NCBI RefSeq assembly: GCF_012184425.1
Contig: NZ_VTOW01000002.1
Span: 186,001 to 250,000 of the forward strand
Length of the DNA stretch: 64,000 nucleotides
Direction of reading: 5' to 3'
Source of the DNA: Candidatus Manganitrophus noduliformans
GTDB taxonomy: Bacteria > Nitrospirota > Nitrospiria > SBBL01 > Manganitrophaceae
In this document: positions 54,241 through 62,556 of the stretch, in pieces
Layout of the letters: each line of letters opens with the position of its first letter
Position numbering within the stretch: the first letter of the stretch is position 1
Program-made: the position numbers and the translations under genes
The notes under the pieces: generated by a model
What the model was told of the DNA's origin: nothing
Databases searched by the model: none
Seen by the model: only the letters and a program-made list of their open reading frames with translations

Positions 54241-55435
54241 AGAAAACCGTTGCGACCTCAGGAGGATAGCTCAGGCTTTCCTTCGGCCTCTTCCCCTTTC
54301 GAACGGTCAAATAAAGCTGCGTCCCCTCTTCGTCGGTCTCGACAAAAACCTGGGCGGAAGAAATCCCTTCCACCATCTGAATGAGCTCCTGGGGCGTCCG
54401 ATAGAGGACATACCATTCCGCGCCATATTCCATAAAATAACGGGCCTCATTCGAGGCGTCCAGATTTCCGATAATCAGATCCCCCTCCTCGGAGAGGAGC
54501 CGGTACAAACGTTGAATCAAATGTTTTGAGATATGAAAGGGAAGGTAGTCGAAGAGGCCCATCACATAGATCAAATCCTGCCCGGCGAAGAGATCAAAAG
54601 TATGGGGATGGTGGACCAACTGATGGATCGATTTGTTAACATAACCGACCTGGATGCGGCTCCGGGTCACCCCCTTTAATACATCGATCTTCGCGCGGCA
54701 ATATTGCAGCGCCTCCCACTCGGTGTCGATCATGGTCAGGTGGCATCGATCACCCTTTGGGTTGCTCCGAATCAGCTCCTGGACCTCTTTGGCCGGTCCG
54801 GAACCGATGCTCATGATCGAGACGGTTTCCCGATTCCCGGAAGCCCGGCCGAGGATCCGGTTTGTCTTCCCCAGCATATAAGGAACCCGGCCCATCACCG
54901 ACCGGGCCACGGAGAGCTGAGAGCAATACCGGTTGATGAGACGGGCGAAGAGGGTCTCTCCTTGGTCGTGGTCTTCATACAACATCCGCATCATTTCATA
55001 ATCACCCGGATATCCCAACGGCTTCGAATAAGCCCGCTTCACGAAAGGAGAGAGAAGGAGGAAGGGATGAAGATGTTTCTGAAAATAATCGCGATGGATG
55101 CGGTGCTCCTGAGGGGTAAAGTGCCTCACCATTTTATCCATTCTCAAGATAAAACGATCCAGGGCCTCGGTTAAAAGTCCCTCTCCATGATGAAGGCTCT
55201 CCGCCTCAAGCAGCATCCGGTGCTCCTCATCCCTCTCGGAGCGAATCCCGGACTCTTCCGCATCCAATTTCTGCTTCATTTGAAAGAGACAGTGCTCAAG
55301 CTCGGAGATCAGAACCTCAAAGAGAGGAGAGACTTTTCGTAGAACGTTCCTGCTCTCCTTAAGTTGTCGACTCGCCTCCCTTTTATTTTGGCCCGGCGGC
55401 GACGATCCCCTTGTGAATGCCTCTTTTTCCATCAT
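54227..55435 (-). CDS. SAM-dependent methyltransferase (PhcB / extracellular-factor biosynthesis-like)
   Basis: 402 residues. A helical N-terminal half contains 'AYSKPLGYPGDYEMMRMLYE', characteristic of methyltransferases annotated as extracellular factor 3-hydroxypalmitate methyl ester synthesis proteins. It is followed by a class I Rossmann fold with motif I 'VSIMSIGSGPAKEVQELI', 'LTMIDTEWEALQYC' (acid binding SAM ribose) and 'DLIYVMGLFDYLPF'. The predicted product is a methylated lipid-like signal, but the substrate is not determined from sequence. It is the first gene of an operon with a membrane kinase and OmpR regulator, an arrangement like phcB-phcS-phcR. No signal peptide. Confidence 0.75.
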   Translation of the reverse strand: MMEKEAFTRGSSPPGQNKREASRQLKESRNVLRKVSPLFEVLISELEHCLFQMKQKLDAEESGIRSERDEEHRMLLEAESLHHGEGLLTEALDRFILRMDKMVRHFTPQEHRIHRDYFQKHLHPFLLLSPFVKRAYSKPLGYPGDYEMMRMLYEDHDQGETLFARLINRYCSQLSVARSVMGRVPYMLGKTNRILGRASGNRETVSIMSIGSGPAKEVQELIRSNPKGDRCHLTMIDTEWEALQYCRAKIDVLKGVTRSRIQVGYVNKSIHQLVHHPHTFDLFAGQDLIYVMGLFDYLPFHISKHLIQRLYRLLSEEGDLIIGNLDASNEARYFMEYGAEWYVLYRTPQELIQMVEGISSAQVFVETDEEGTQLYLTVRKGKRPKESLSYPPEVATVFYGKQ

Positions 55436-56136
55436 ACTCCCTAACCTCTATGAAAGCTTACCAAGGGATGATGCGGCCGCGATGAAGGGTTGAATCGATC
55501 GATCCGACGTTTTCGAAGAACCCCGCGCCGGAGGATTCGGGAAGAATGCCCCACTCGATTGGAATTTACATCTCCTTCTCGTCTTCCATCCCCCTGCCGC
55601 CATCAATGCCCCTTCGTCTCTATGCTTCTAGGGAGTACTTTATCGCATTTCTCAATCTTCCGGCGATTGCTCTGACCCCACTGCCAATGTTCTTACCCTT
55701 CTCCAGCACTTTGGAAAAAATTTTCTGTGAAGCCGAAATGGCGTTCTACACCCCTTCACTGATTATTTCTCATCAAACAGAATAATCGAATCATGGATAA
55801 ACTCCGTCAGAATAACCGATTTTTTTGGGAAAGACAATCGTTTTTGATCTCTCGATTGGGACAGACGTTGGAGGGAGGTGACCAATTTTGATCCGTAGAA
55901 AAATAAGCCCGCAAAAAATGTTTGTCAAGAATTATGTATCTTATGGAGTCTTTCGTTATCGAGGAGGACGAGCCGCTCATCTGCATGTTTAAAGCCGTTT
56001 CGTTCCGCTCGATTTCCGCCGGGGAAAGGGCTCCTAAATTGACCTTTTCCTGATCTTGCGGTATGATACAGATCACTTTTACGAGGTTACTTTTTTTTAA
56101 AAAACAAATCGAAAGCCCACCCCTCACGAGTAAACG
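55436..56136. other. 700-base divergent intergenic region without recognisable genes
   Basis: Between the methyltransferase (minus) and purM (plus). Short open frames here lack coding-like composition and overlap one another. The purM-proximal 200 bases are AT-rich and contain the purM promoter at 56039-56067. A direct repeat CAGAATAA-TCGA / CAGAATAA-CCGA (about 55780 and 55811) is visible and may be an operator or chance. I see no RNA gene. Confidence 0.5.
56039..56067 (+). promoter_or_regulatory. Sigma-70 promoter of the purM-purN operon
   Basis: TTGACC (56039-56044), a 17-base spacer and TATGAT (56062-56067). Predicted leader of about 63 bases to the purM ATG. No purine riboswitch structure is recognised in the leader. 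Confidence 0.7.
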
Positions 56137-57168
56137 ATGGCGCGACTGACCTACAAAAATGCAGGCGTTGATATTGAAGCCGGCGATCTTTTCGTCCAAA
56201 AGATTACCTCCATGGTCCGATCGACACACCGGCCCGAAGTTCTCACCGACTTGGGAGGCTTTTCCGGCCTATTCGCCCTCGGAGCGAAAAAGTTTAAAGA
56301 ACCGGTCCTGGTCTCCGGCACGGATGGGGTTGGGACAAAGCTGAAGATCGCTTTTATGACCGACCGCCACGATACGGTCGGCATCGACCTCGTCGCGATG
56401 TGCGTCAATGACGTCATCGTGACCGGCGCCGAACCGCTCTTTTTCTTGGACTACTTCGCCACGGGAAAGCTTTTTCCGGAGAAGGCGGTGGAGGTGATGA
56501 AAGGGATTGTGGACGGCTGCCGGCAGGCCGGCTGCGCGTTGATCGGCGGCGAAACGGCGGAGATGCCCTCCTTTTACCCCGCGGGAGAATACGATCTGGC
56601 CGGCTTCGCCGTGGGGGTGGTGGACAAAAAGAAGATCATCGACGGAAAGAAAATCAGGCCGGGAGATCTCTTGATCGGCCTGGCCTCTTCAGGCCTGCAC
56701 AGCAACGGCTTCTCCCTGGTCCGGAAAATTGTTTTCGAGAAGAGGGGGCTTACGGTAAAAGACCATTTTCCCGGAGGGTCGAAATCGATCGGAGAAACTC
56801 TGCTGACCCCGACCGTCATTTACGCAAAAACCCTCTCGAAACTTCAGGAGAAAGTCCAAATTAAAGGAGCGGCCCACATCACCGGAGGAGGAATCACTGA
56901 AAATCTCCCGCGCGTTCTTCCGCCCGGTTGCGCGGCCCAGGTGCGGCGCGACCGATGGGAGGTCCCCTTCATATTTAAGACTCTCCAGGAAATGGGAGAG
57001 GTCGACACCGAAGAGATGTACATCGACTTTAACATGGGAATCGGAATGATCCTGGTGATCTCGCCAAAGGCGCTCTCCCAAACGCGCTCCCTTCTAAAAC
57101 GGCTCCGACAGGAAGCGTACGTGATCGGCGAGATCGTCAAGGGAGATGGAACGGTGGTTTATGTGTAG
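56137..57168 (+). CDS. purM: Phosphoribosylformylglycinamidine cyclo-ligase
   Basis: 343 residues, the usual AIR synthetase length. It starts 'LTYKNAGVDIEAGDLFV', with 'VSGTDGVGTKLKIAF', 'DLVAMCVNDVIVTGAEPLFFLDYFA' (shortened), 'LIGGETAEMPSFY' and 'LASSGLHSNGFSLVRK', plus the C-terminal 'AHITGGGITENLPRVLP'. It closes the imidazole ring in step five of purine synthesis using ATP. Its last bases overlap the purN start. Confidence 0.96.
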   Translation: MARLTYKNAGVDIEAGDLFVQKITSMVRSTHRPEVLTDLGGFSGLFALGAKKFKEPVLVSGTDGVGTKLKIAFMTDRHDTVGIDLVAMCVNDVIVTGAEPLFFLDYFATGKLFPEKAVEVMKGIVDGCRQAGCALIGGETAEMPSFYPAGEYDLAGFAVGVVDKKKIIDGKKIRPGDLLIGLASSGLHSNGFSLVRKIVFEKRGLTVKDHFPGGSKSIGETLLTPTVIYAKTLSKLQEKVQIKGAAHITGGGITENLPRVLPPGCAAQVRRDRWEVPFIFKTLQEMGEVDTEEMYIDFNMGIGMILVISPKALSQTRSLLKRLRQEAYVIGEIVKGDGTVVYV

Positions 57169-57832
57169 CGAAGAGGAACCTGTCCTGAACCCTGCTGAAG
57201 GAGCCCTTCGACTGGGCGTCCTCGTCTCCGGCCGAGGGAGCAACCTTGAGGCGATTCTTGATGCGATCAAGCAAGGGAAGCTCTCCGCACGCGTGGCGGT
57301 GGTGATCAGCAATAAGAAGGACGCCCCGGCGCTGGAGCGAGCGGCGCGGTATCAGGTCCCCGCGCTCTTTCTAGATCCGACGCACTACAGTCGTCGAGAA
57401 GAATACGACGCCGCGGTTTTACAGCAATTAAAAGAGTTTGGCGTCGAGTTAGTGGTGCTGGCCGGCTACATGCGCCTTGTCACGCCGACGCTGATTCAGC
57501 CATACCATGATCGGATCATCAACACTCACCCGAGTCTCCTCCCCGCTTTTCCCGGAATGCATGCCCAGCGACAGGCGCTGTCGTACGGGGTTCGTGTGAG
57601 CGGATGCACGATCCACTTTGTCGATGAAGAGATGGATCACGGCCCCATCATCGCGCAGGCTTCGGTTCCTGTCTTCGAGGGGGACACCATAGAGCAGCTG
57701 TCGGAGCGGATTTTGGCGGAAGAGCACCGGCTTCTGCCGCAGGTTCTCCAGCTTTACGCCGAGGGGAAATTGACGGTAGACGGGAGAAAAGTTCATATTC
57801 AAGAAAGCGCTTCCACAAGGAGCGCCCGATGA
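57146..57832 (+). CDS. purN: Phosphoribosylglycinamide formyltransferase
   Basis: About 228 residues from the first ATG; an ATG at 57161 overlapping the purM stop is an equally plausible start. The GART fold is shown by 'LGVLVSGRGSNLEAILDAI', the catalytic Asn/His block 'INTHPSLLPAFPGMHAQRQAL' (shortened), and the catalytic Asp in 'CTIHFVDEEMDHGPIIAQ'. It transfers formyl from 10-formyl-THF to GAR in step three of purine synthesis. It overlaps purM upstream and the zinc-ribbon gene downstream (ATGA), so the three are translationally coupled. Confidence 0.94.
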   Translation: MERWFMCSEEEPVLNPAEGALRLGVLVSGRGSNLEAILDAIKQGKLSARVAVVISNKKDAPALERAARYQVPALFLDPTHYSRREEYDAAVLQQLKEFGVELVVLAGYMRLVTPTLIQPYHDRIINTHPSLLPAFPGMHAQRQALSYGVRVSGCTIHFVDEEMDHGPIIAQASVPVFEGDTIEQLSERILAEEHRLLPQVLQLYAEGKLTVDGRKVHIQESASTRSAR

Positions 57833-58440
57833 TCTGCCCCAATTGCGGCTGCGAACAGCGCGAGGCCGGCCGATGTATTCAGTGTCAAATGACGCTCCCC
57901 GGCGTGAAGGAAGCGTCGGCGAGCACCCCCCCTCCCACCCCTGCGACGACGTCGAAGAGAGGGGAAAAGAAAGAGCGGGAAGAGAGCGAGGAGAGAGAAG
58001 AAGATCCGGCGCTCTCCCCTCCGGAGCAGACGGAGAAAGAGGCGCTCAAAACGAATCGCAAGGGGCCGATCCGCGTCGTCGAGCCGGAACGCCGTGCACG
58101 TCATGAAGAAGGGGCTCACAAGATTTTGATCACCACAACTCAAAAGATAGAGGGAAGAAAAGTCAAAAACTACTTTGGATTGATCAATGCCAATATCATT
58201 ATCGAGTTGGAGGACCAGATTCACTCGATCCCTGAAAAAGCGGTTTACTCGACCAACACCACTTATCGAAGCCACCTGAAGACAGGGATCTTGCTTGCGC
58301 TTCGCGATCTCCGAGGCGAAGCGGCCCTGTTCGGCGCCAATGCCGTGGTGGGAACCTCTTTCAACTTCCATCGAATCGACCCGCGCTCTCTCCTTCTCTC
58401 CGCCGTCGGAACCGCCGTTTTGATCGATGAGCTGAACTGA
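57829..58440 (+). CDS. Zinc-ribbon protein with YbjQ-like (UPF0145) domain
   Basis: 203 residues. The N-terminal zinc ribbon 'ICPNCGCEQREAGRCIQCQ' (two CxxC pairs) is followed by a charged, Glu/Lys-rich disordered linker (about 30-95) and a C-terminal domain 'ILITTTQKIEGRKVKNYFGLI' to 'EAALFGANAVVGTSFNFHRI', which resembles the YbjQ/DUF74 pentameric family. Function of YbjQ domains is unknown, possibly metal or ligand binding. It starts within the purN stop (ATGA overlap), so it belongs to the purM-purN transcript. Confidence 0.7.
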   Translation: MICPNCGCEQREAGRCIQCQMTLPGVKEASASTPPPTPATTSKRGEKKEREESEEREEDPALSPPEQTEKEALKTNRKGPIRVVEPERRARHEEGAHKILITTTQKIEGRKVKNYFGLINANIIIELEDQIHSIPEKAVYSTNTTYRSHLKTGILLALRDLRGEAALFGANAVVGTSFNFHRIDPRSLLLSAVGTAVLIDELN

Positions 58441-58551
58441 TTCTACTTCGCAAGGCCGGATTCCTCGGACTCGCCGGAATCGACAACAAGGGATGGGTTT
58501 CGCTTTTATGTTTTGTAGTCCACCGGAAAGTAAAAACCATGGAGAATGGAG

Positions 58552-59034
58552 ATGACTGGAGAGGAATATCTCGAACTAGGTCTCGCCTACATGCGTGAAA
58601 AAAATTGGGATTCGGCGCTGAATACCTTGCTTGAGAGCCAAAAACGCCTTTCAGACCTGCCGGAAGAAGATATCCCTCCTGTTTTGTTCTCCGCGCTCGG
58701 CCTCTGCTACGCGATGGCGCGCAACAACATCATGAGCGGATTGACCTATTGTCAGCGCGCCATTTCAATGGATCAGTTTCAGCCCGGCTTTTACCAGAAT
58801 CTCGGCATGATTTATTTAAAAACGGGAGACAAGAAGAAGGCGCTTGCGGTTTTCCGAAAGGGATTGAAATTGAATCCGGAGCACTCCGGCATCTGGTCTC
58901 AGATCTCCCAACTCGGATTTCGGAAGCGGCCGTTTCTCTCCTTCCTGCCCCGTCAGCACTTCATAAACAAGTATCTCGGGATGTGGTTCCTGAGCACGGA
59001 GGGGAAAAGAGCCGCCTCTCGAAGATCCAATTGA
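58552..59034 (+). CDS. TPR-repeat protein
   Basis: About 160 residues. The ATG at 58552 has GGAG seven bases upstream; the ATG six bases earlier is too close to that site. At least three tetratricopeptide motifs are visible: 'EYLELGLAYMREKNWDSALN', 'VLFSALGLCYAMARNNIMSG' and 'GFYQNLGMIYLKTGDKKKAL'. No signal or membrane segment, so it is a cytosolic scaffold. It ends 40 bases before tRNA-Ala. Partner unknown. Confidence 0.8.
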   Translation: MTGEEYLELGLAYMREKNWDSALNTLLESQKRLSDLPEEDIPPVLFSALGLCYAMARNNIMSGLTYCQRAISMDQFQPGFYQNLGMIYLKTGDKKKALAVFRKGLKLNPEHSGIWSQISQLGFRKRPFLSFLPRQHFINKYLGMWFLSTEGKRAASRRSN

Positions 59035-59074
59035 CAATCGCCATGAAATGTTTTATCTTTTGTCCTGCCTTTAC

Positions 59075-59150
59075 GGGGCTGTAGCTCAGCTGGGAGAGCG
59101 CCTGGTTCGCAATCAGGAGGTCCGGGGTTCGATCCCCCGCAGCTCCACCA
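59075..59150 (+). tRNA. tRNA-Ala (anticodon CGC)
   Basis: 76 bases with encoded CCA. Acceptor GGGGCTG pairs with CAGCTCC (one G-T pair), D arm GCTC...GAGC, anticodon stem CCTGG/TCAGG with loop TTCGCAA giving anticodon CGC (reads GCG, alanine), and T arm CGGGG-TTCGATC-CCCCG. The G3-T70 wobble pair in the acceptor, the identity element of tRNA-Ala, is present. Confidence 0.95.
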
Positions 59151-59316
59151 AATTTTAATTCTTCTCCATAGGGGGATCGAACGAGGGGGTGTGGGGGAGA
59201 TGCTCCTCCACGCTTCGGGGGTCACCGTCCCGTTATTTGGGACGCCCTAGGGGGCAGGCCCCCTGGGGGAAGCGGGCTCGTCGAGCGCGTGAGACTCCCC
59301 CGCAGCTCCACCAAAT
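59134..59316 (+). repeat. Duplicated tRNA-Ala 3' end (20-base direct repeat)
   Basis: CCCCCGCAGCTCCACCAAAT at 59134-59153 (the tRNA 3' end) recurs exactly at 59297-59316, 163 bases downstream. The interval also holds an inverted copy of the T-arm (GGGGGATCGAAC, 59171-59182) and a strong hairpin AGGGGGC-AG-GCCCCCT. The layout resembles the two attachment sites left by an element that used the tRNA 3' end, now almost entirely lost. Confidence 0.7.
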
Positions 59317-59377
59317 ATCAATACCCCTCCACACAATTCTAATAACCCGCGCCGTCCCTCGGCACAACAAGCGTACA

Positions 59378-59436
59378 TTCTTGTACAAGAAGAACCGGTC
59401 CTAACCTACATGAAATACTCACCCATATTTCATGTA
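59378..59436. promoter_or_regulatory. Two perfect palindromes upstream of a receiver gene
   Basis: TTCTTGTACAAGAA (59378-59391) is a 14-base perfect palindrome. Sixteen bases on, TACATGAAATA and TATTTCATGTA (59407-59417 and 59426-59436) form an 11-base perfect inverted repeat around an 8-base loop. They could be operators or a hairpin. The rest of the gap between the tRNA and the receiver gene (59317-59544) holds nothing else I recognise. Confidence 0.5.
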
Positions 59437-59544
59437 TCTCCCCCTTTTCGTCAACGAAATTGATCCATTCCGGGAAAGCTCCTCTTCATACCTTTCAGGC
59501 ATGTCTCTTGCTCTCAATACCGATGTGAAAATTAGGAGATCGCT

Positions 59545-59952
59545 ATGGACACCCAAAACACCATCCTCATCGTCGACGATGAGAGCGGACCGCGCGAGTC
59601 GCTGAAGCTCATCTTGAAGCCGTTCTACAACATTGAAATCGCCGAAGACGGTCCGCAGGCGTTGGAAATCATACAAAAGAAGAAGATCGATCTGGTCACG
59701 CTCGATTTAAAGATGCCGGGGATGCAGGGGGAAGAAGTCCTCAGTCGGATCAAGGAAGCGCATCCGGAGGTCGAGGTGTTGATTATCACCGGTCACGGAA
59801 CGTTGAAAAATGCGATCGAGCTCATCCGAAAGGGGGCCAGCGGATATGAGTTGAAGCCCTTCACGATTACCGAAGTCGTCATGAATATTTCAAAAACACT
59901 CGACAGAAAAAATAAAATGCAAAAACTCAAGCAGATCTTCAACCCGGGCTAG
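59545..59952 (+). CDS. Single-domain response regulator (receiver)
   Basis: 135 residues: a lone receiver with 'ILIVDDESGPRESL' acidic pair, phospho-Asp in 'LVTLDLKMPGMQG', 'IITGHGTL' Thr and Lys in 'YELKPFTI', plus a short basic C-terminal helix. This sequence style is close to the receivers of NtrC-type regulators but there is no AAA+ domain. A good ribosome-binding site (TAGGAGA) precedes the ATG. No kinase adjoins it directly. The convergent GGDEF/EAL gene follows about 110 bases later. Confidence 0.88.
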   Translation: MDTQNTILIVDDESGPRESLKLILKPFYNIEIAEDGPQALEIIQKKKIDLVTLDLKMPGMQGEEVLSRIKEAHPEVEVLIITGHGTLKNAIELIRKGASGYELKPFTITEVVMNISKTLDRKNKMQKLKQIFNPG

Positions 59953-60060
59953 CGCCTGCTGGAGAAATCTCTCGAACCGAACAGATCGGGATGGAAACGG
60001 TTTGCTTGAGGGATGACCCGGTTGTACGGAGGGGGACCTACCGGAAAGAGGAACGACAAC

Positions 60061-61848
60061 TTACAAATGTTTTCCTTCGGCCAAAAGCCGGGTGATCTCC
60101 TCCGCCGGCAAAGGCTTGCTGAAAAGATAGCCCTGCATCTGATCGCATTTCAACCCTCGTAAAAATTCCAACTGTTCGACCGTTTCCACCGCCTCGGCCA
60201 CCACTTTCAGCTTCAATGTGTGGGCCATCGTGATGATCGCAGCCACAATGGCGGCGTCGTCCAGATCGGTCGTCACCTCCTGCACGAAGGACTTATCTAT
60301 TTTCAGCGTGTCGATCGGAAGCCGCTTCAAATAGCTGAGGGAAGAGTATCCCGTTCCGAAATCGTCGATCGAGATTTCAATCCCTCCCAAATGCAACTCC
60401 CGCAGCTCGGTCATCGTGCTCTCATTGCTCTTCATGATCAGACTTTCCGTCAATTCCAGCTCCAGATAATTCGGATCGAGGCCGGTCTCGTTCAGCACAT
60501 GGGCGATGGTTCCGATGAGATTTTGTCTTTGAAGCTGGCGGGCCGAAAGGTTGACCCCCATTCGCACCGGCGGAAGCCCCTGCTTCTGCCAAGCCTTGTT
60601 CTGCGCGCAGGCGGTGCGCAAGATCCACTCCCCCATCGGAACGATGAGACCGGTCTCCTCCGCAAGCGGGATGAAGTCCGCGGGAGAGACCATTCCGGCC
60701 TCCGGGGATTTCCATCGGATCAGGGCCTCCATCCCCACGATCTGTCCCGTCGTGAGATCGACCTTGGGTTGGTAATAGAGCAGGAACTCCCCCCGCTCCA
60801 ACGCACGGCGGAGATTGTTTTCCAAAGCGAGACGTTTGGTGGCATGTTGATTCATCGCCGGCGCATAGAGCTGGTAATTGTTCCCGCCCTGCTCTTTGGC
60901 GCGATACATCGCCGTGTCGGCATGTTTCATCAGCAGATCGATCTCGTCTCCGTCATTGGGAAAAATCGCAATTCCGATGCTGGCTGAAACGAAGATCTCC
61001 TGTCCCTTTAACTGAAACGGTTTCCCCAATGAGTCGAGAATTTTTTGAGAAACGCGAAAGCTGTCGGCCGGTTGCGCGAGATCGTCCAGGATCAAACCGA
61101 ACATGTCGTCTCCCAGCCGCGCGACGGTATCTCCCTCCCTCACCGTGGCGGACAGCCGCTCCGACACGGCCTTCAGCAGGAAATCCCCCATCGCTTGCCC
61201 GAGCGTCTCGTTCACCACTTTGAACCGGTCGAGATCAAGCAGGAGAACGCCGACCGATCGTTTATGCCAGGGAGCCCGTGAAATCGCCAGCCCCAGACGG
61301 TCCCGAAAGAGAAGACGATTCGGAAGGTTGGTAAGGAGGTCAAAGTTGGTCAAGTGGTTGAGACGCTCCTCCGCCTGCTTCCGCTCCGTGATGTCATGGA
61401 AGCACCAAACTCGGCCGATCCGCTCTCCGCCGATCTGCTGCGGCTTCGCGTACCATGCCAGTATTCTCCCATCGATCAATTCCAACGTGCCTTGATTCTC
61501 CGAATCCGATTGGTTGAGCGCGTTGAGCCTTGCCGAAAAGCTTTCCACATCCTTGATCGGCTTCAGGAGAGCGGCCATTGCTTTCTCCGGGTCTCCCAAA
61601 GTGAAGACAGGATGCGGGATCTCCCACATCTCTATAAATTTCGAATTGAACAAGGCGATCTTACCCTGCTGATTCACGACGAGGATGCCGTCGGCGGTGG
61701 CTTCGAGTGTGGCATTCAGCAATGAGAGGCTGCGCTTTAATTCCGCCTCGATCCTTTTCCGCTCCGCGATCTCTTTTTCCAGCGCTTCCTTATCCGCCAG
61801 GAGGCGGATCGACGTTCCGGCGACGCTGTCTTCCGAGATATCACTCAT
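60061..61848 (-). CDS. PAS-GGDEF-EAL protein, probable c-di-GMP phosphodiesterase
   Basis: About 595 residues from the ATG at 61848. Coiled coil (about 15-45), PAS domain (about 45-165; 'LEATADGILVVNQQGKIALFN', 'HDITERKQAEERL'), GGDEF domain (about 170-335) and EAL domain (about 345-590). The GGDEF signature is degenerate: 'RLGDDMFGLIL' replaces GG(D/E)EF, so cyclase activity is doubtful. The EAL domain keeps 'GMEALIRW', 'LELTESLIM', 'SIDDFGTGYSSLSYLK', 'TLKIDKSFV' and 'QMQGYLFSKPL', consistent with active hydrolysis of c-di-GMP. It is soluble. Downstream targets might include PilZ or PgaCD encoded in the window. Confidence 0.9.
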   Translation of the reverse strand: MSDISEDSVAGTSIRLLADKEALEKEIAERKRIEAELKRSLSLLNATLEATADGILVVNQQGKIALFNSKFIEMWEIPHPVFTLGDPEKAMAALLKPIKDVESFSARLNALNQSDSENQGTLELIDGRILAWYAKPQQIGGERIGRVWCFHDITERKQAEERLNHLTNFDLLTNLPNRLLFRDRLGLAISRAPWHKRSVGVLLLDLDRFKVVNETLGQAMGDFLLKAVSERLSATVREGDTVARLGDDMFGLILDDLAQPADSFRVSQKILDSLGKPFQLKGQEIFVSASIGIAIFPNDGDEIDLLMKHADTAMYRAKEQGGNNYQLYAPAMNQHATKRLALENNLRRALERGEFLLYYQPKVDLTTGQIVGMEALIRWKSPEAGMVSPADFIPLAEETGLIVPMGEWILRTACAQNKAWQKQGLPPVRMGVNLSARQLQRQNLIGTIAHVLNETGLDPNYLELELTESLIMKSNESTMTELRELHLGGIEISIDDFGTGYSSLSYLKRLPIDTLKIDKSFVQEVTTDLDDAAIVAAIITMAHTLKLKVVAEAVETVEQLEFLRGLKCDQMQGYLFSKPLPAEEITRLLAEGKHL

Positions 61849-62556
61849 CTTCTCTTCTCCCACTTCAGTCGGCCATGGCTTGCGTTTTCAAAAATGACCC
61901 TTTCGGAATGAACTCGACTTCAGAACCGGAATTGCCTCCGCCAAGAAATTTAAAATGTCGATTGATACTCATTCAGTATGCCATAAAGCTGAAAGATGTC
62001 TATCTTTCTGAAAGACTTTCTATTTTTCAGCCTAAACTGAGACCTGTCTTAAGACACGATAGCTAAGTCTTTTTTTGGACTTCATTAAAGAGGACGGAAT
62101 CCTCTGTCAAAAGCCAGGGAGCACCCCTGAGGACTATAGCTGAAAGACCGTCTAAAAATACCGCTCCGGTTATAGACAAGAAGAATTTTATTGACATTGT
62201 TGTAAATAGGTATATTGTGAAATTCTGCTTTTGAATTATCATCTGGTCTTGTAAGTTGGCGCAACGGGGGTGAACTTCCACCCTCTCCACACCGATTCAA
62301 AACCCGCACAGGGAGGTGCTATGGGGAGGACTGTCATGCCGACAGCGGATGTTTTGAGTATCCGTGCATACTGCCTCAAAGATCTTCTCCAAAATCGTCT
62401 TGTCTTTTTTTCTCATCCCTCTTCTCTGCCTATAAAATCGCCCATCCGTTTAAACGAACGATCAGAATTGAAGTGCTGCATTGGTCCAGTCAGCTACTTC
62501 AGGATATGGATACCAATACCTGAGTTTAACTCAAAAAAGAGGAGGCCGGCTCTCGT
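61849..62556. other. 708-base intergenic region, AT-rich, no recognised gene
   Basis: Lies between the GGDEF/EAL gene (minus) and the terminal kinase (plus). It contains small hairpins (GCTGAAAGAT...ATCTTTC near 61989; GGGTG-AACTTC-CACCC at 62268-62283) and a promoter-like sequence at 62191-62218. The short open frames present lack coding character. Composition is clearly more AT-rich than the rest of the window. Confidence 0.45.
62191..62218 (+). promoter_or_regulatory. Candidate promoter upstream of the terminal kinase
   Basis: TTGACA (62191-62196), a 16-base spacer and TATTGT (62213-62218). It would give a leader of about 330 bases to the kinase ATG, long enough to hold regulatory structure. 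Confidence 0.4.

Noticed and set aside
55546-55785. A 79-codon plus-strand frame upstream of purM
   Set aside because: No ribosome-binding site, no recognisable motif, unlike neighbours in codon use; treated as intergenic.
62251-62340. Possible tRNA or riboswitch (GGCGCAACGGGGGTGAAC... with a small hairpin)
   Set aside because: The arms cannot be folded into a cloverleaf and the conserved T-loop order is wrong; it does not match GEMM or cobalamin riboswitch signatures I know.
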